From Marsupella aquatica (lineage: Eukaryota > Marchantiophyta), in NCBI GenBank assembly GCA_973895155.1, contig OZ316892.1, positions 30,256,001 through 30,320,000 on the forward strand: a DNA stretch of 64,000 nt, in the 5' to 3' direction. Positions 20,846 to 31,550 of the stretch are shown here, piece by piece. The notes under the pieces are model-generated. The model was not told where the DNA came from, did no database searches, and saw nothing but the letters and a program-made list of their open reading frames with translations. Position 1 is the first letter of the stretch. Each line of letters opens with the position of its first letter. The translations under genes and the position numbers were made by a program.

Positions 20846-23513
20846 TAAGATAAACCGATTAAGATAAACACCTGCATGTATGGACATAAAGTTAACTCAA
20901 TACATGGTATTTGTTTGAATGAATGATCTTTTTCCTTGAATGATTCTATATCTTGTCATTAGAATGAATATTAGTTGGATGAAATATTTTATAGTACAAG
21001 AATGCCCAGACCAGTACCTGTTCTTCCTCTCCCTAATCCTTTCCTTATTAGAATTCATGTACTCCAAAAAGAGATAATGTGTCAGCATATGACTTTTTAC
21101 TTTGGAGAAGCATTTGCAACTATAGTATTAAATTCAATAGAGCCACTTGTATATCCTTATGTAGTTAATTTACGGGCAGGATTGGGCTTGCACAATCTTC
21201 ATCTTATATTGAGATGGATCTCAACAAACTTCTCTCCGATGAACCTCCTATTTCTTTCTCATTGGAAGATATTTGTTTTGTAACTCGACCCAAGGTAGTT
21301 GCCAAAGAGGCAATAATCCATAAGTATGGAGAAAAGCGTTATGATGTTGTGCTTTCATTCACAGAACCATTCCTTGTGGTGTCTGCTACCCAGTCTAGGA
21401 TAGTAATCATGATCTTAACTTACATTCTCTCTTGACACTAGCAGCCATATGCCAGATGCTTCCTCAAGAACCACATTTCCCCCCAGATAACACGAACAAG
21501 ATCATTCAGCCTGAGTAGATCGGGTTACAAACCACATGACTCAGTGGTCTATTTCTTCAAAATGTCATGTGTTAAGACATTTGAAGTAAAGGCTTGGTCA
21601 AGTCTGAAACTCATTGACACTTGGCTTAGTTATCATATTTTGCTCTATGTAGATGCTACATAACGATATGAACATATTGGAAAATCCCAACATAACTGCT
21701 TTACTTAATGAGGATGGTCGGACACCTAATGCATACCTTGCACACTTGTTAGAGAGCGGTCACCATTGTGCTCTACTGCATATATTAGGCTCAACCCCCC
21801 GAATTGCTCTCCCCTGCCGTCCCTCAGCTACGGCCACAAAAAGTCAATAGATGGTGCCTAAAGGGCACAGATGAAGCGTTGGCCCAGACTCCGCTGCTGC
21901 TTCAGCAGTCTATGATTCTCTTTTCGACTACAAATTGACATCCTCTCCTACTGAGGATTGTGCTTAGTGGGTAGAAAGACTAGGGCCACGACCTTTTGAC
22001 GAGTCCACCCGACAAGACGATTACAAAAGTGGAGCCTTAACAGCTGCATTACAAATTCAGTCCATCAATCATCTACTCACAGTATTTTCATTCACCCTAT
22101 TTACCAAAAGAAAAGTTTGGGCTAGAGGGTCCTTTTGCTCCTCTAATTCATGTTGGCTGAGCAGCAAGATGTTGTAACTACTTTCTTGACTATAGAAGCA
22201 TGAGTTAAAAGTCTCAATCATACAAAAAGAGATCCTAAATTTAAGAGGGGCCTTCCGATGAAGGCTATTGGACCAAAACGACAAGAATAGAGAGTATTTC
22301 AGAATTAAGACTTCATGACTTTCAAATGTACAAAAAGAAATGTACTGGGCATCAGTCCGTAGCCTACAAAGATAATGAAAATTCACTAGGTATTTAGGGC
22401 GTCAAAAAATACTAGACCTGTGGTCTGTTTGGCTCCCGAATATATTCAGCGATTGACATTTTATCAGGAAAAATTGTCCAATGAACAATGAATTCCACGT
22501 GCACATGGAATACTTAATCTGGCTGGTTAAAACAACTTGTAGGGATGCTGAGGTCGACAAGCTATCTAAATTTACATTTGAAGATGAATGGACAGGGATA
22601 GTGGTATCATAAGTTTCCACAATGCTATTGGCAAATGGAAGTGAGCACGGGGATAGCCCCATGTGACAATCCAGGGGAATTGAGCATCCGCACAATTCAC
22701 CTTTCGTATGACAATCGGGCCTAACGTGATTGTAACTTACGACCACTACAATTAAGAAGTCGCTCGAAGAAAACTCCAATAGCAAATGATGACAAGCTCT
22801 GAATGATTGCTGACAAGTATATGCCAGGTGTCATACAAGAAATATTTTGCCAGTCAACTCGTAATAGATTTTACGCTAACTTACAACTTGATAGCTCTAG
22901 AAGAGACAAAGCTTTGAGTTAAGAAGAGGGGGCACAAACACGTTTATGAACAAATAACACTCGCATCATCGGACCTGGGAGGGAAGGACTTTGCGATAGG
23001 CTTGGGAAGGCTCGCATCCAAACAACAAGACAAAATTGTTTTCTCTTCACGATTCCAGAAGGTCAGTTCCAAGAAAAAGTTTGAGTCCTCTTGTTTATGT
23101 TTGTATGAAGGTCGGCAGAAGAGGAAGAAACGCTCCGGACATCTTGCAGACTACAAAAATAGTAACATCAGGCCTGTGAGGGGAGGGGTTTGCATGAGGC
23201 TCACGAGGGATTTAGGTTGGAATCCTAAGCCATTAAAGTCAGAATTGTGAGAGAGAAATCGGTCACACTGCGTAGTACAATGTCAGCAACAATGGGAATC
23301 ACTCTCGCTCCTCCTAACCCTATTTAGGAATCCTTTCCCATGAGACCCTACTCATCGAACCCCGTCACAAACACCACATTATTGTCCTCACCTGCCCACC
23401 CTCTTCCTTCCTCGCTCCGCCGCTTGCCATGGTCACCTCTTGAAAATTGAGGCGGTCCAGAAGCAGAAAACTTCAGCTTTGATGCCCTAAAGGCAAACTT
23501 CATCGTCGTAGCC
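20846..23513. other. No gene recognised
   Basis: Several open frames of 60-130 codons exist on both strands (for example 20975-21435 plus, 22069-22785 minus, 23002-23250 plus). None shows a domain, start context or homologue I recognise. They may be remnants of old gene fragments. Confidence 0.4.
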
Positions 23514-23771
23514 ATGCAGCTGCTCACTTCCTCCCGCTGTTGCAACCCCTACTCTACCTCCCGACCCATCACCCCCATCTCGTTCAACAGATCGTCGCCC
23601 ATCGTGCTTCTTAGTCAATTTTGCACCAAACGGCCTGCTCCGTTAGTCCCCACCCCTTTTGCCTCCTTCTCGTTTGCCAACACTTTGTCAAACACCCAGG
23701 TTCTTCCCCTCAACCGCACTAAATTTGAGCTCAAACAAAGTAGAAATAGTTCCGTAGTGGCCCTGCAATAG
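23514..23771 (+). CDS. Possible plastid transit-peptide exon (gene fragment)
   Basis: The 85-codon frame is rich in Ser, Thr, Pro and Arg and lacks acidic residues until a single Glu near residue 72. That is the composition of a chloroplast transit peptide (SSRCCNPYSTSRPITPISFN). The upstream 23260-23500 region has CT-rich leader-like sequence. No mature-protein exon follows within the next kilobase, so this is either a chance frame or a captured first exon. Confidence 0.3.
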   Translation: MQLLTSSRCCNPYSTSRPITPISFNRSSPIVLLSQFCTKRPAPLVPTPFASFSFANTLSNTQVLPLNRTKFELKQSRNSSVVALQ

Positions 23772-23981
23772 GGACTGATCTCGTGATAGTAGGGTCGAGG
23801 CTGACCCCGAGGCCAGCTATTCGCGTATTCACAGCTCTCTCAACACCATGGCTCATTTTCAGGGTCTTATGTGCTTTCAAACAACTTAGTGAGTGCCTCA
23901 ACAAGGTTAATATACAAAGCTCAGCCACAGAGAGTTTACAAAAGACCTAATCGTCAACAAGCGTAAAAGAATTTCAACATT

Positions 23982-24249
23982 TAGGATTCATATCTTTTCT
24001 CCACATAATAGTCCTTTTTCCAAAAAGGACTCTTCTTCTTCCTCTTTGTCCCCTTAGGAATGTAAATTCTTGGGGTTAGGACTCTTAGCTTCTTCATTTT
24101 CTTAAGCTCAGGTTGCATAGGACTTGCAGCCTCCTCTCCCTTCTCCACTTCTTCTTCCTCTCCTCCTCCTCCTCCTCCTTCCCCTCCCTCTGAACCTTGT
24201 GCCTCTGAATAATTTCCTTCAAGTCAGCATATTCCTTTGCCGTGGTCAT
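23982..24249 (-). pseudogene. Charged C-terminal-like gene fragment
   Basis: Minus-strand translation from ATG at 24249 gives a helical start (TTAKEYADLKEIIQRHK), a run of Glu from a GAG repeat, and then, after a frame change, a basic tail with IPKGTKRKKKSPFWKK ending near 23982. The composition suggests a real protein tail broken by an indel in the GAG run. The family is not recognised. Its start overlaps the right copy of the 25-nt repeat. Confidence 0.25.
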
Positions 24250-25008
24250 GAATAGGAGTCACATGTCACAATCTGGGGAGGGAGATACAAATATAAAATG
24301 GAGGGATGTATTTTACGTTTCTCAGTCCCCTAAATTTGTTCTTGTTCCTGAAAAAGATTGTCGAAATTCTACCATACGTTGTTGCCTTACTACAAAATGT
24401 TGACCTCGCATCTCTGTACGAGCAATGCCCTCAGTTTGATCAACTTCATTCAGCCCGCTAAATTGTCATCACATCCAGCCAAGGACATTAAAAAATGAAT
24501 TTCTCGTACCCCATTAGTGAGTCACCTAGCATATTAAAGAGTTAAAAAGGTACCAACAAGACAACGAAGAAGGCATTTCTGGTTTAACAACAAAGTGGCC
24601 TTCTCTATGTTGTATGTCAACAATAAGTACACATTTCAGGGCAAAAACCTGAATATGCCAGACTGACGAAATTGGCTTCATTAAAGTTGTATGAAGCGGT
24701 CCTGCCTCGATGCCAATTCTTCTGCGTAAAAAATATGTGGGACAATTATCCACTTGAAATGCCCTTCCCCCAAGATTTTGAGAAAACGAAGCATCCTACA
24801 GTAATCTGGTACACTAAACACCAAAAATCCCGGTGTAGGCACTAAGTACTCCTTAAAAGCTTGGAGTAACTTGCACATTTGGGACAGAGCACCTGATAGA
24901 AAAACTACATTTTCTGTCATTCAAAAGATCTCACGACTTTGGTATGAATCAGAACTCAAAAACTTCCGACTGTTCCAGATAAACTATAATCACGTTTGGA
25001 TTACTAAT
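24250..25008. other. No gene recognised
   Basis: Two minus-strand open frames (24526-24753, 24681-24920) overlap in different frames and have no motifs. Nothing else was seen. Confidence 0.4.
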
Positions 25009-25391
25009 CCTTGGTGTCCATAGATTGTCCCCTTGCCGGTCTATCCGGTTTTGAATTGGTGGTCGGCTCCCCTTCCTGCCTTGGCCTGGATTGTGTCTGT
25101 CCATCTCATCCACCTCTTGCTCCTGAGAGTCAGGCCGCTGTGCTCTCCCAGCTTCTAATAGGGCCTCAATTTGTTCTGCCCTCGTAATCGGCTTGTATGC
25201 CAATCCCTAGGTATTTAATTCCTTGCCGATGATCGATGGCGTTGTGAACCCTGTCGGCTCTGCCACAACGCCTACAGAAAATCCACTGTCCCTGCTACTG
25301 CTCCCCACTTAGCCGTTTCATCCAATTGGTCTACATCCTTTACTTCCTCCGGAATTGCAGCTAAAAAGGTGGATTCTATTGTAAAGCAGTC
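25009..25391 (-). pseudogene. Inverted family A fragment (protease/RT linker)
   Basis: This is the reverse complement of about 32924-33306. It encodes YKPITRAEQIEALLEAGRAQ and the adjacent linker between protease and RT. It is a detached piece lying in the opposite orientation to the nearby family A genes. A few substitutions and a small length difference separate it from the other copy. Confidence 0.85.
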
Positions 25392-25738
25392 AGTTAAGTG
25401 GGTAAAGCAGGAAGGCACCCTAGGAACACCTTAGTATAGGGACAAAACAAGGAAAATATAAACAATTAGGGGCAACCATGGAACCCGGGCCGAGGCCGGA
25501 GGTAAGGACGCTGAGGGTGAAAACTCGATTAGGGTTAGGGCGCGTTAAGCGTCGGCGGCTAGGAAGGATCAACGGGAAGAAGGACCGGCAGAGGAGAGGG
25601 GTAAGGAGCGCTTGCAGGAGATGGTGGCTCATTTGCAAGCACGAACTAGGCAGATGACTACGGGAGGCCAACTACTGTCAGCTGCTTAGGCAAGCACTCG
25701 GGGAGAGAGTAGATACCGACGATCGACCTAAGGAGGGT
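25392..25738. other. Short linker before accessory ORF A
   Basis: The last 150 bp read in one frame as a Glu/Arg/Gln-rich segment (ERLQEMVAHLQARTRQMTT) ending in a stop. It could be the decayed upstream part of accessory ORF A. Confidence 0.35.
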
Positions 25739-26455
25739 ATGAGCAACGTCAATCAAGCGGCACATTTCTGGGGATGCCTGTTCGAACGGGCAACTGAGTA
25801 CATCAAGACTTACGAGGACGAGGAATCAAAAAGGGCAGCTCGAGAACGGCAGGAGCTCGCTCGATTGTGGGAGCTGCAGAAGACGGCTTTCTTAGGAGGC
25901 AAACTCATCAAGGACGAGTTCCTGTGGACGCCTACTTCCAATCAACTCGACGATCTTCTGTTTTGCAAAGACAGCGTCGTTGGCATCCGAGAGGCCATCA
26001 AGAACTGCAATGACATACATTGGGAATTAAAGGGTAGCACGGAAAGGTGGACCCAGGCAACGGTGCTAGGAGAAACCTCCATGGCAACAGAGATGAAGAG
26101 GAAGGGAGCCGTCAACGATGAAGCCACCCCGGCAAAAAGAACAAGGTCGGCGGCACCAAAGAAGCCAGCCGAGCAGTAGAGCAGGAGGCAGGGAGAAGCC
26201 GAAGAGGAGGAGGTTGATCCCATCAAGGCCATTCCAACCAGGGATGACACCTGGAAGGGCTGGGCGGCAACCCTACCAGTGGAGGTGCAACTACATTTTG
26301 CACGGGAGGAGGATGCATGCTTTACGGCCATGCAGACCAAGAAGTACCAAGGCTTCATGGCCGGATCCGGCTTAGAGGTCTTTGTAAGATTACCATGGCT
26401 GAAGCCGGAGGTACCGGAGTCAGACCTATTAGAATTCGTGGGGTTTAGGGTTTAG
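25739..26455 (+). pseudogene. Accessory ORF A, N-terminal domain
   Basis: The ATG at 25739 opens a 146-codon frame with AAHFWGCLFERATEYIKTY, an Arg/Glu-rich helix and LLFCKDSVVGIREAI, followed by a Lys-rich KRTRSAAPKK segment. An in-frame TAG at 26177-26179 interrupts it. The frame then stays open, with WKGWAATLPVEVQLHF and GLEVFVRLPWL, to 26455. By eye it matches the N-terminal domain of family B at 62015-62581 (xxRFWTQFL, helix of RxxEIEREYERA, then FFDGDKYIGFWEALL). The function is unknown. It is found only with transposon-associated ORFs in this window. Confidence 0.7.
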
Positions 26456-26460
26456 GGTTT
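26441..26460. repeat. Telomere-type heptamers (TTTAGGG)
   Basis: GGGTTTAGGGTTTAGGGTTT contains two to three plant telomere heptamers. It lies exactly where the reading frame shifts between the two domains of accessory ORF A. Confidence 0.7.
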
Positions 26461-26481
26461 TGAGGTACCGAGACCAATTGC

Positions 26482-27537
26482 ATGAGGATATATGGGAAGG
26501 ATTTCTATCTTACTCCCAAGGTAATTGCCGAAGTGTTTGGCTTGCCGATAGGCAATAAGACCAAAGTTGATACCAGGAAGACCTTGCCTGACAAGGAGTT
26601 CCGGTCGTTCCTCAGGCCATCAACGAAGAATGGCTTCTTCTGGAACACCTGCACCAACCCGCACATAGGAGAGATGATCGACTTCTTGCGGGTGACCATG
26701 CATTGTAACTTGCCGAGGGCAGAGATCGGCAAGGCACAGGTCTATCTGGCAGAGAGGCCAGACCCAAGCCGGGACTACAACGGGTACCTCCTCAACCAAT
26801 TGAAGAAGATCTTAAAGGAGGAGCAGCAGGTAATCGGCATGGGGACCGTGTCGCGGCTTGGCTATCACATGCCGCTGTTGTGCCGGTATGCCAGAGGTCA
26901 AACTTTTGCCCCAGTACTTCCCCTGCAGGTAAGGGCACCCGAGGAAGCTCCAACGCCGAGGCCGTTGACTGAGAAGCCTCAACCACCTGTTAGCCCTACG
27001 ATCGAGCAGGTGTTTAGGCCCAAGAAGGAGGACTTGCCGATGCAGCAACCAGGCATGCAGAGTCTGCTGAAACTACTGGAGAAAGAAAAGAGATCGGCAT
27101 CGGCAACAACAACGGCAACGGCAACAATGCAGGACACTACTACAGAGGTAGGCCTACACCGGCTCACAAGAGAAAACCCCTTTGCTGGAGACAAGGAGAG
27201 AATCAGGCCGGAATCCAAGCCAGGTGTTCGAATGTATGTGGGAATCTCAAGCTCCGAATCTGAGGCAGAATTGCCTGAAGCTCCTACCGACGAAGAGGAG
27301 AGGGAGAAGCCGGACGTCCAAGAAGTAGAGGAGGCAGTGGAGGACTGCAGCCATGATAATTCCGGCTATGGGTCGGACCATCATGTTCCAGGAGTAAGGA
27401 CCTGTGGCCGGTTTGTCCCCACACTTCCAAGGGTAGTGCGAGGGGACCCCAACCAGCAGAGTAGCCCTGAGTCTCCCCCACCAGATGTTGCTCCCCCGAG
27501 CTTTGACGGCATAAAACAGACGGTGCAGGAATTTTAG
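26482..27537 (+). pseudogene. Accessory ORF A, PF20167-like globular domain
   Basis: The 351-codon frame opens with YGKDFYLTPKVIAEVFGLP, then TKNGFFWNTC, IDFLRVTMHCNLPRAEIGKA and LKKILKEEQQVIGMGTVSRL. A Pro-rich linker and an acidic tail follow. The pattern (leucine-rich helix ending in FGLP, NGF, LRxxMHxNLP, then a helical bundle) resembles the putative plant transposon protein domain and matches family B at 57064-57789 and 60998-61561. A TAG at 27535-27537 ends it, but the same frame continues with a Glu/Arg-rich helix, so the stop looks like decay. A near-identical duplicate lies at 35021-35627. Confidence 0.75.
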
Positions 27538-27701
27538 GAGCGAATCAGGCAGGAAGAGGAGGCAGCCCTGGCTAGGGAAAGGATTTACCAGGAGGAGATT
27601 GGCCGGAGGACATCAGGCGGCTAGCCAAAAAAGGAAGCAAACCTCTAGCCACGATTGAAGAGATCCGCAAGACGGCTTGGGAGCAGAGGCCGCGATGGGC
27701 G

Positions 27702-29125
27702 ATGCCGATCACTTCTACTTACTCCACCTACGCTAAGAATAGAGCCATGGAGTATGGTGAGATGTGTGGGGAACTTGCGCTCAGCATCTTTGGAGAGGAG
27801 TTGGAGGTAGGACCCTTTTTCCATAGGGAGCAATTGGAGAAGCACCAATTAGAAGAAGCGGTGGCTTTAGAGAGAAGCAAGAAGGACGAGGTCATTCGGC
27901 GGCTTAGGAGGATGGAAGCCGCGATTGAAGATCTAAGGGCGGCCAAGAAAGCCCAAGATGAACTGCGGATTAAACGGCATGAGCTGAACATCATGCAGGG
28001 GCAGTTGGACACCGCGCAGGCTGATAATCAAAATATCAAGGATAAACTGACTCAGACGCAGGGAGAGTTGGCCGACACGATCAAAGAGAGGGAGAAGTGG
28101 AAGCGAGAGCTGAAGAATACAGAGGAGGCCCACATAACAGCCAACAGTCGGGCCATGGCGGAGACCCAAAGAAAGGAATGGGCGTTGAAGGGGGAGCTCG
28201 AGAAAATCCGCGGAGCCCTTGAGCAGAAGGAGGCTGAGTTAGGGAAATCCTATCAAGGGATTATGGCGCTGCAGCAGGAGCTTGCGTCCCTGACGGCCAG
28301 CTTCAAGGCCGACCTAAGGGAGAAGGACGAAATGCTCGATCAGACTTATGCCAAGATGAACCAGATGGAGTCTGTCATCATTGCAGAGCTCGACAAGGAG
28401 CTAAGAGCAACCCGGGAGGAGAGGACTACCTTGAAACAAGAACAGGAGGAAGCCCAGAAGGAACTAGAGGAGGCGCGCAAGGACCTGGATGAGACCCAGG
28501 AGGAGTTGGAGGAAATCACGAGGAAGATGGAGAACCTCCAGCGGCGGGCCGACAACCAAACGGAGCGGCTGAAGAAACAAGCCGCAGTATTTAAGTGCTT
28601 GTCTTCATCAGGCCCAACTCCAATTGGGGCAACCAAGTTACCAGGAGTGGTACTGGCCGAAGAAAAAGCCGCGCCACCTGCACCAGTGCCAGAAGTAAGT
28701 GGGAAGGGGAAGGGACCAGTGCCGAACCAAAAAAGAAGAAGAAGCGGAAACCTTCAGGGTCAAGGAGTAATCCGACTCCACAAGCCGTGGTGACCAAGGA
28801 GGTAGAACCAGCACCATCCTCCGGCATGAATACGGCAATAGATCCCGCTATCATCACAGGTGGGGGTGGTGCGGCCCAAGCCGAACTACTCAGTAATGAG
28901 GCCGGTATCCCAGATCCGCCTCTTGAGCAGGCCGGGGAGATCGTAGCCGAGGCTGAGGCCGTAACCGATTCCCGAGCCGATGCCGACGCCGATGGTGGAC
29001 CCAGTCAGGCCGATGGAGAGTTGACTCAGTCAAGGGCAGGTAATCTGTCAGAGAATGAACCTACGGCAGTGACTGAGGAGGAAGCATTGGGGGCGTCCAT
29101 TAAGGATCCACCACCGGTGTCGTGA
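27702..29125 (+). pseudogene. Accessory ORF A, long coiled-coil domain
   Basis: The frame 27702-28793 (363 codons) is dominated by Glu, Lys, Gln, Arg and Leu in heptad-like order from about residue 40 to 310 (for example LKQEQEEAQKELEEARKDLD), which is a long coiled coil. Near 28600-28790 the frame slips, and the frame ending at 29125 continues with a Lys-rich PKKKKKRKPSG segment and an acidic, Ala-rich tail. Two earlier frame changes separate this part from the PF20167-like domain, so the ORF is a multiply broken copy of one large protein. The same order (N domain, globular domain, coiled coil) recurs in family B. Confidence 0.75.
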
Positions 29126-29178
29126 CGGTGCAAGGGCGCCGTTCCTTTTAGGAAGGGCGGACGTGGAGGGAGGAGGCG

Positions 29179-30035
29179 TGAGTGGGCAGGGCGGGCGCTG
29201 ATCTCCAAGTTTAGGATTAGGATCAGGACCAGGAGCGGCCCTGACACTTAGCTTAGTGGGATTGCGGTTCCACTGGTAGGAGCAACACTTGTGCTCCTGC
29301 CTTGCTGTACATAGGTAGATTCGGGCAAGTAGATTACTGTTAGGTAGATTAGGCTTACGATGCAAAGAATGGCGGATCCACTACCAGGATAAGTACCTGG
29401 GCAGCGGGGAGCTCAGGGCCTCTTCTTTAGCAAGTTTTTAGTTTGCACCAGCCGGGCTGGGATCAAGTAGTACGAGAAGCTCTCGGTTAGTCATACTGTG
29501 ACCCTTGTGTATATTCATGTTTCCTCATGCCTAAGAGCTGAATAGAGTTGGCCTCACGGCTTAGTTCGCAGAGCTTGTGTATGAGATGTACTGTTTGTAT
29601 GGCAAGCGCATGGTATGACTCAGTCAGAATGAGTCATTTTGCTATTTGTGTGTCGCATTAACTTGTGTGAAGAGTGCCCACATCAACAGAAGGAAGGAAA
29701 GTAAGCAGGGGAGTGAGAGTTGGATGTGTCGAGCTGAGAGAGGTCTTAGCGGCTTAACCAAGCCTATTGGGGATCATTCCGGCGGCGAAATCCAAACATA
29801 CCTAACAAGACGGAGGGGAAGACAGAGGAAGGCCTAGATTAGGCCGGCTACGTATCTCATGACCCGATGAAGGATCTGTCCAGTATATGTGTGTAAAATG
29901 TTAATAGTAGTAGTAGAAGGTTAGCAGCGTCCCATGCCGCTAAGCCGCGGAAACGGCCTCGCCAAGCGCGAAACCTGCGGGAATCGGCTTGAGCTGGGGG
30001 TTTCTTGGGTTTAGGGAGCCATGGGACGCACCACA
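29179..30035 (+). mobile_element. Family A LTR (start tentative)
   Basis: The right end is firm: CGCACCACA stops at 30035, just before a primer binding site. A second copy of the last 310 bp lies at 50908-51002 plus 55034-55257. The left end is inferred from a purine run GGAGGGAGGAGGCG followed by TG at 29179. No full second LTR is in the window to confirm it. The segment holds no gene. Confidence 0.55.
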
Positions 30036-30039
30036 TTTT

Positions 30040-30058
30040 TGGCGCTAGATGGAGGGGG
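30040..30058 (+). promoter_or_regulatory. Primer binding site of family A
   Basis: TGGCGCTAGATGGAGGGGG lies five bases after the LTR end. TGGCG-starting sites are the usual tRNA 3'-end complements of plant gypsy elements. The primer tRNA was not identified. Confidence 0.7.
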
Positions 30059-30104
30059 CATTTCTTAAGCCGTGAGATATGAAGTTAGAACAGAAGCGTA
30101 GGTA

Positions 30105-31550
30105 ATGACTGACCTTACGCCGAGGGAAGAAAGAGTGATTCAACGGGAGAGAGCTCGACTGCAGCAGCTCGCCGGGTGGCATGATACACAGCGACTGAGA
30201 AGGGCAGAAAGAGCTAGTAGCTCCAAAACTGGAAGTGGCGTCGAAGAAGACATACCAGAAGAAGAGTCGGTAAGGAGAAGTGAGTCTCCAACCGACATGG
30301 GGGAACCAGAGGCACGGCCAGACGAGAGGCCAGGGACCAGACTGAGCCAGCGGTCGCGCATACATTACAAGGCATTTCATGGGAGAGGAGATGAGGATCC
30401 GGACGAATGGTTGGATGATTTCGAGGGAACCGCTGCAGCAAATGGAGAATCGGCCATCAAGATGCAGATTCTTCCCGGCCTGTTCAAGGGTGAGGCTAGG
30501 CCTTGGTACAGAGCATTAGATGTGGAAGATCAAGCCATCTGGGATATCTTCAAAACACTCTTTGTTAAGGAGTTTCGACCCATTGGAACTTCAGAACTAG
30601 CAGTGCTGAAGTTGGGACGACTTCGGTTCAAGGAGAACAAATCCTTCAGGAAGTTCTTGCAACGCTTTCAGAAACTGGTAAGACGTACAAAGACCAATGC
30701 ATCTGAAGGTATGCAACTTCAATGGTTGGTGAATGCTTTGCCACAGAAGATGAGTTTTGCAATTAGGAAGGAGAACCTGGAGACTTTAGCCGAAGCAATT
30801 AAGGATATTCAATTATACATTAATGCAGATATCACAAGCCGGAAGAAACAACTTAAGTCTGAGAGTTCCTCATTAGAAGAGGGATCACCCCATAAGAAAA
30901 AAGATAAGAAGAAGAAACATTCTAAGAAGTCTAGAAGTGATAACTCAAGCTCGGATAGTGGAAGTAGCAAGAGTGAGTCATCTTCTAGTTCTGAAGAAGA
31001 AAAAACTACCAAAAGGAAGGGCAGAAGGAGAGGGAAGACGAAAGTCAAGCTGGAGGCTAAGCCACCAGATAACATCGTAGCCCTTACCGAGCAACTTAAG
31101 GCTATCATTGCAGAGATAAAACCGAAGAAGAAGGTAGTACAGGAGGATAGCTCTGTATGGTGTGCCTTATGTTATAAAACCGGACACCATAAAGATGCGT
31201 GTCCTAAGCTTAATACTAATCATGTTCGGCATGTGGCCGAGATCAGACCATGTCAGGGAGAAGTAGAGTACTTTTTAGGAGATGCCGCTGATAGTGTTTT
31301 CGACATCAGTGAGACTGGAGCACGAGACCTATCCAACAGACCTGCATCTCTATGGTCAGGGTTAAGGAACAATCCAGGAGAGATGTATCCTCGGATTATT
31401 CAGAACCCGTCAGTACCTCCTTGGCCGAATGTGCAAAGATTTGCGGCATGCTATAATTGTGGTCAACCTGGCCATTTTGCTAGAGAATGCCCGAATGCAC
31501 GCAAACAGGGTGATGGACAACCAGCTCAGCTATGTATGGGATGCCGATAG
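30105..31550 (+). CDS. gag: Family A gag with zinc knuckles
   Basis: The 481-codon frame starts at ATG 30105, 47 bp after the primer binding site. The capsid-like region spans about residues 85-250 (HYKAFHGRGDEDPDEWLDDF, LPGLFKGEARPWYRAL). A Lys-rich then Ser/Glu-rich segment follows (about residues 260-330), which could bind RNA and be phosphorylated. Zinc knuckles are CALCYKTGHHKDAC and CYNCGQPGHFARECP. A third, CMGCR*EGHMLGQC, is cut by the in-frame TAG that ends this ORF. Gag forms the retrotransposon particle in the cytoplasm. Confidence 0.9.
   Translation: MTDLTPREERVIQRERARLQQLAGWHDTQRLRRAERASSSKTGSGVEEDIPEEESVRRSESPTDMGEPEARPDERPGTRLSQRSRIHYKAFHGRGDEDPDEWLDDFEGTAAANGESAIKMQILPGLFKGEARPWYRALDVEDQAIWDIFKTLFVKEFRPIGTSELAVLKLGRLRFKENKSFRKFLQRFQKLVRRTKTNASEGMQLQWLVNALPQKMSFAIRKENLETLAEAIKDIQLYINADITSRKKQLKSESSSLEEGSPHKKKDKKKKHSKKSRSDNSSSDSGSSKSESSSSSEEEKTTKRKGRRRGKTKVKLEAKPPDNIVALTEQLKAIIAEIKPKKKVVQEDSSVWCALCYKTGHHKDACPKLNTNHVRHVAEIRPCQGEVEYFLGDAADSVFDISETGARDLSNRPASLWSGLRNNPGEMYPRIIQNPSVPPWPNVQRFAACYNCGQPGHFARECPNARKQGDGQPAQLCMGCR

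Noticed and set aside
26441-26460. Chromosome-end telomere
   Set aside because: Only two to three heptamers within coding-like sequence.
30045-30441. Minus-strand frames opposite family A gag
   Set aside because: Shadows of the gag frame; the similar plus-strand frames at 35573-35893 arise from the inverted copy.
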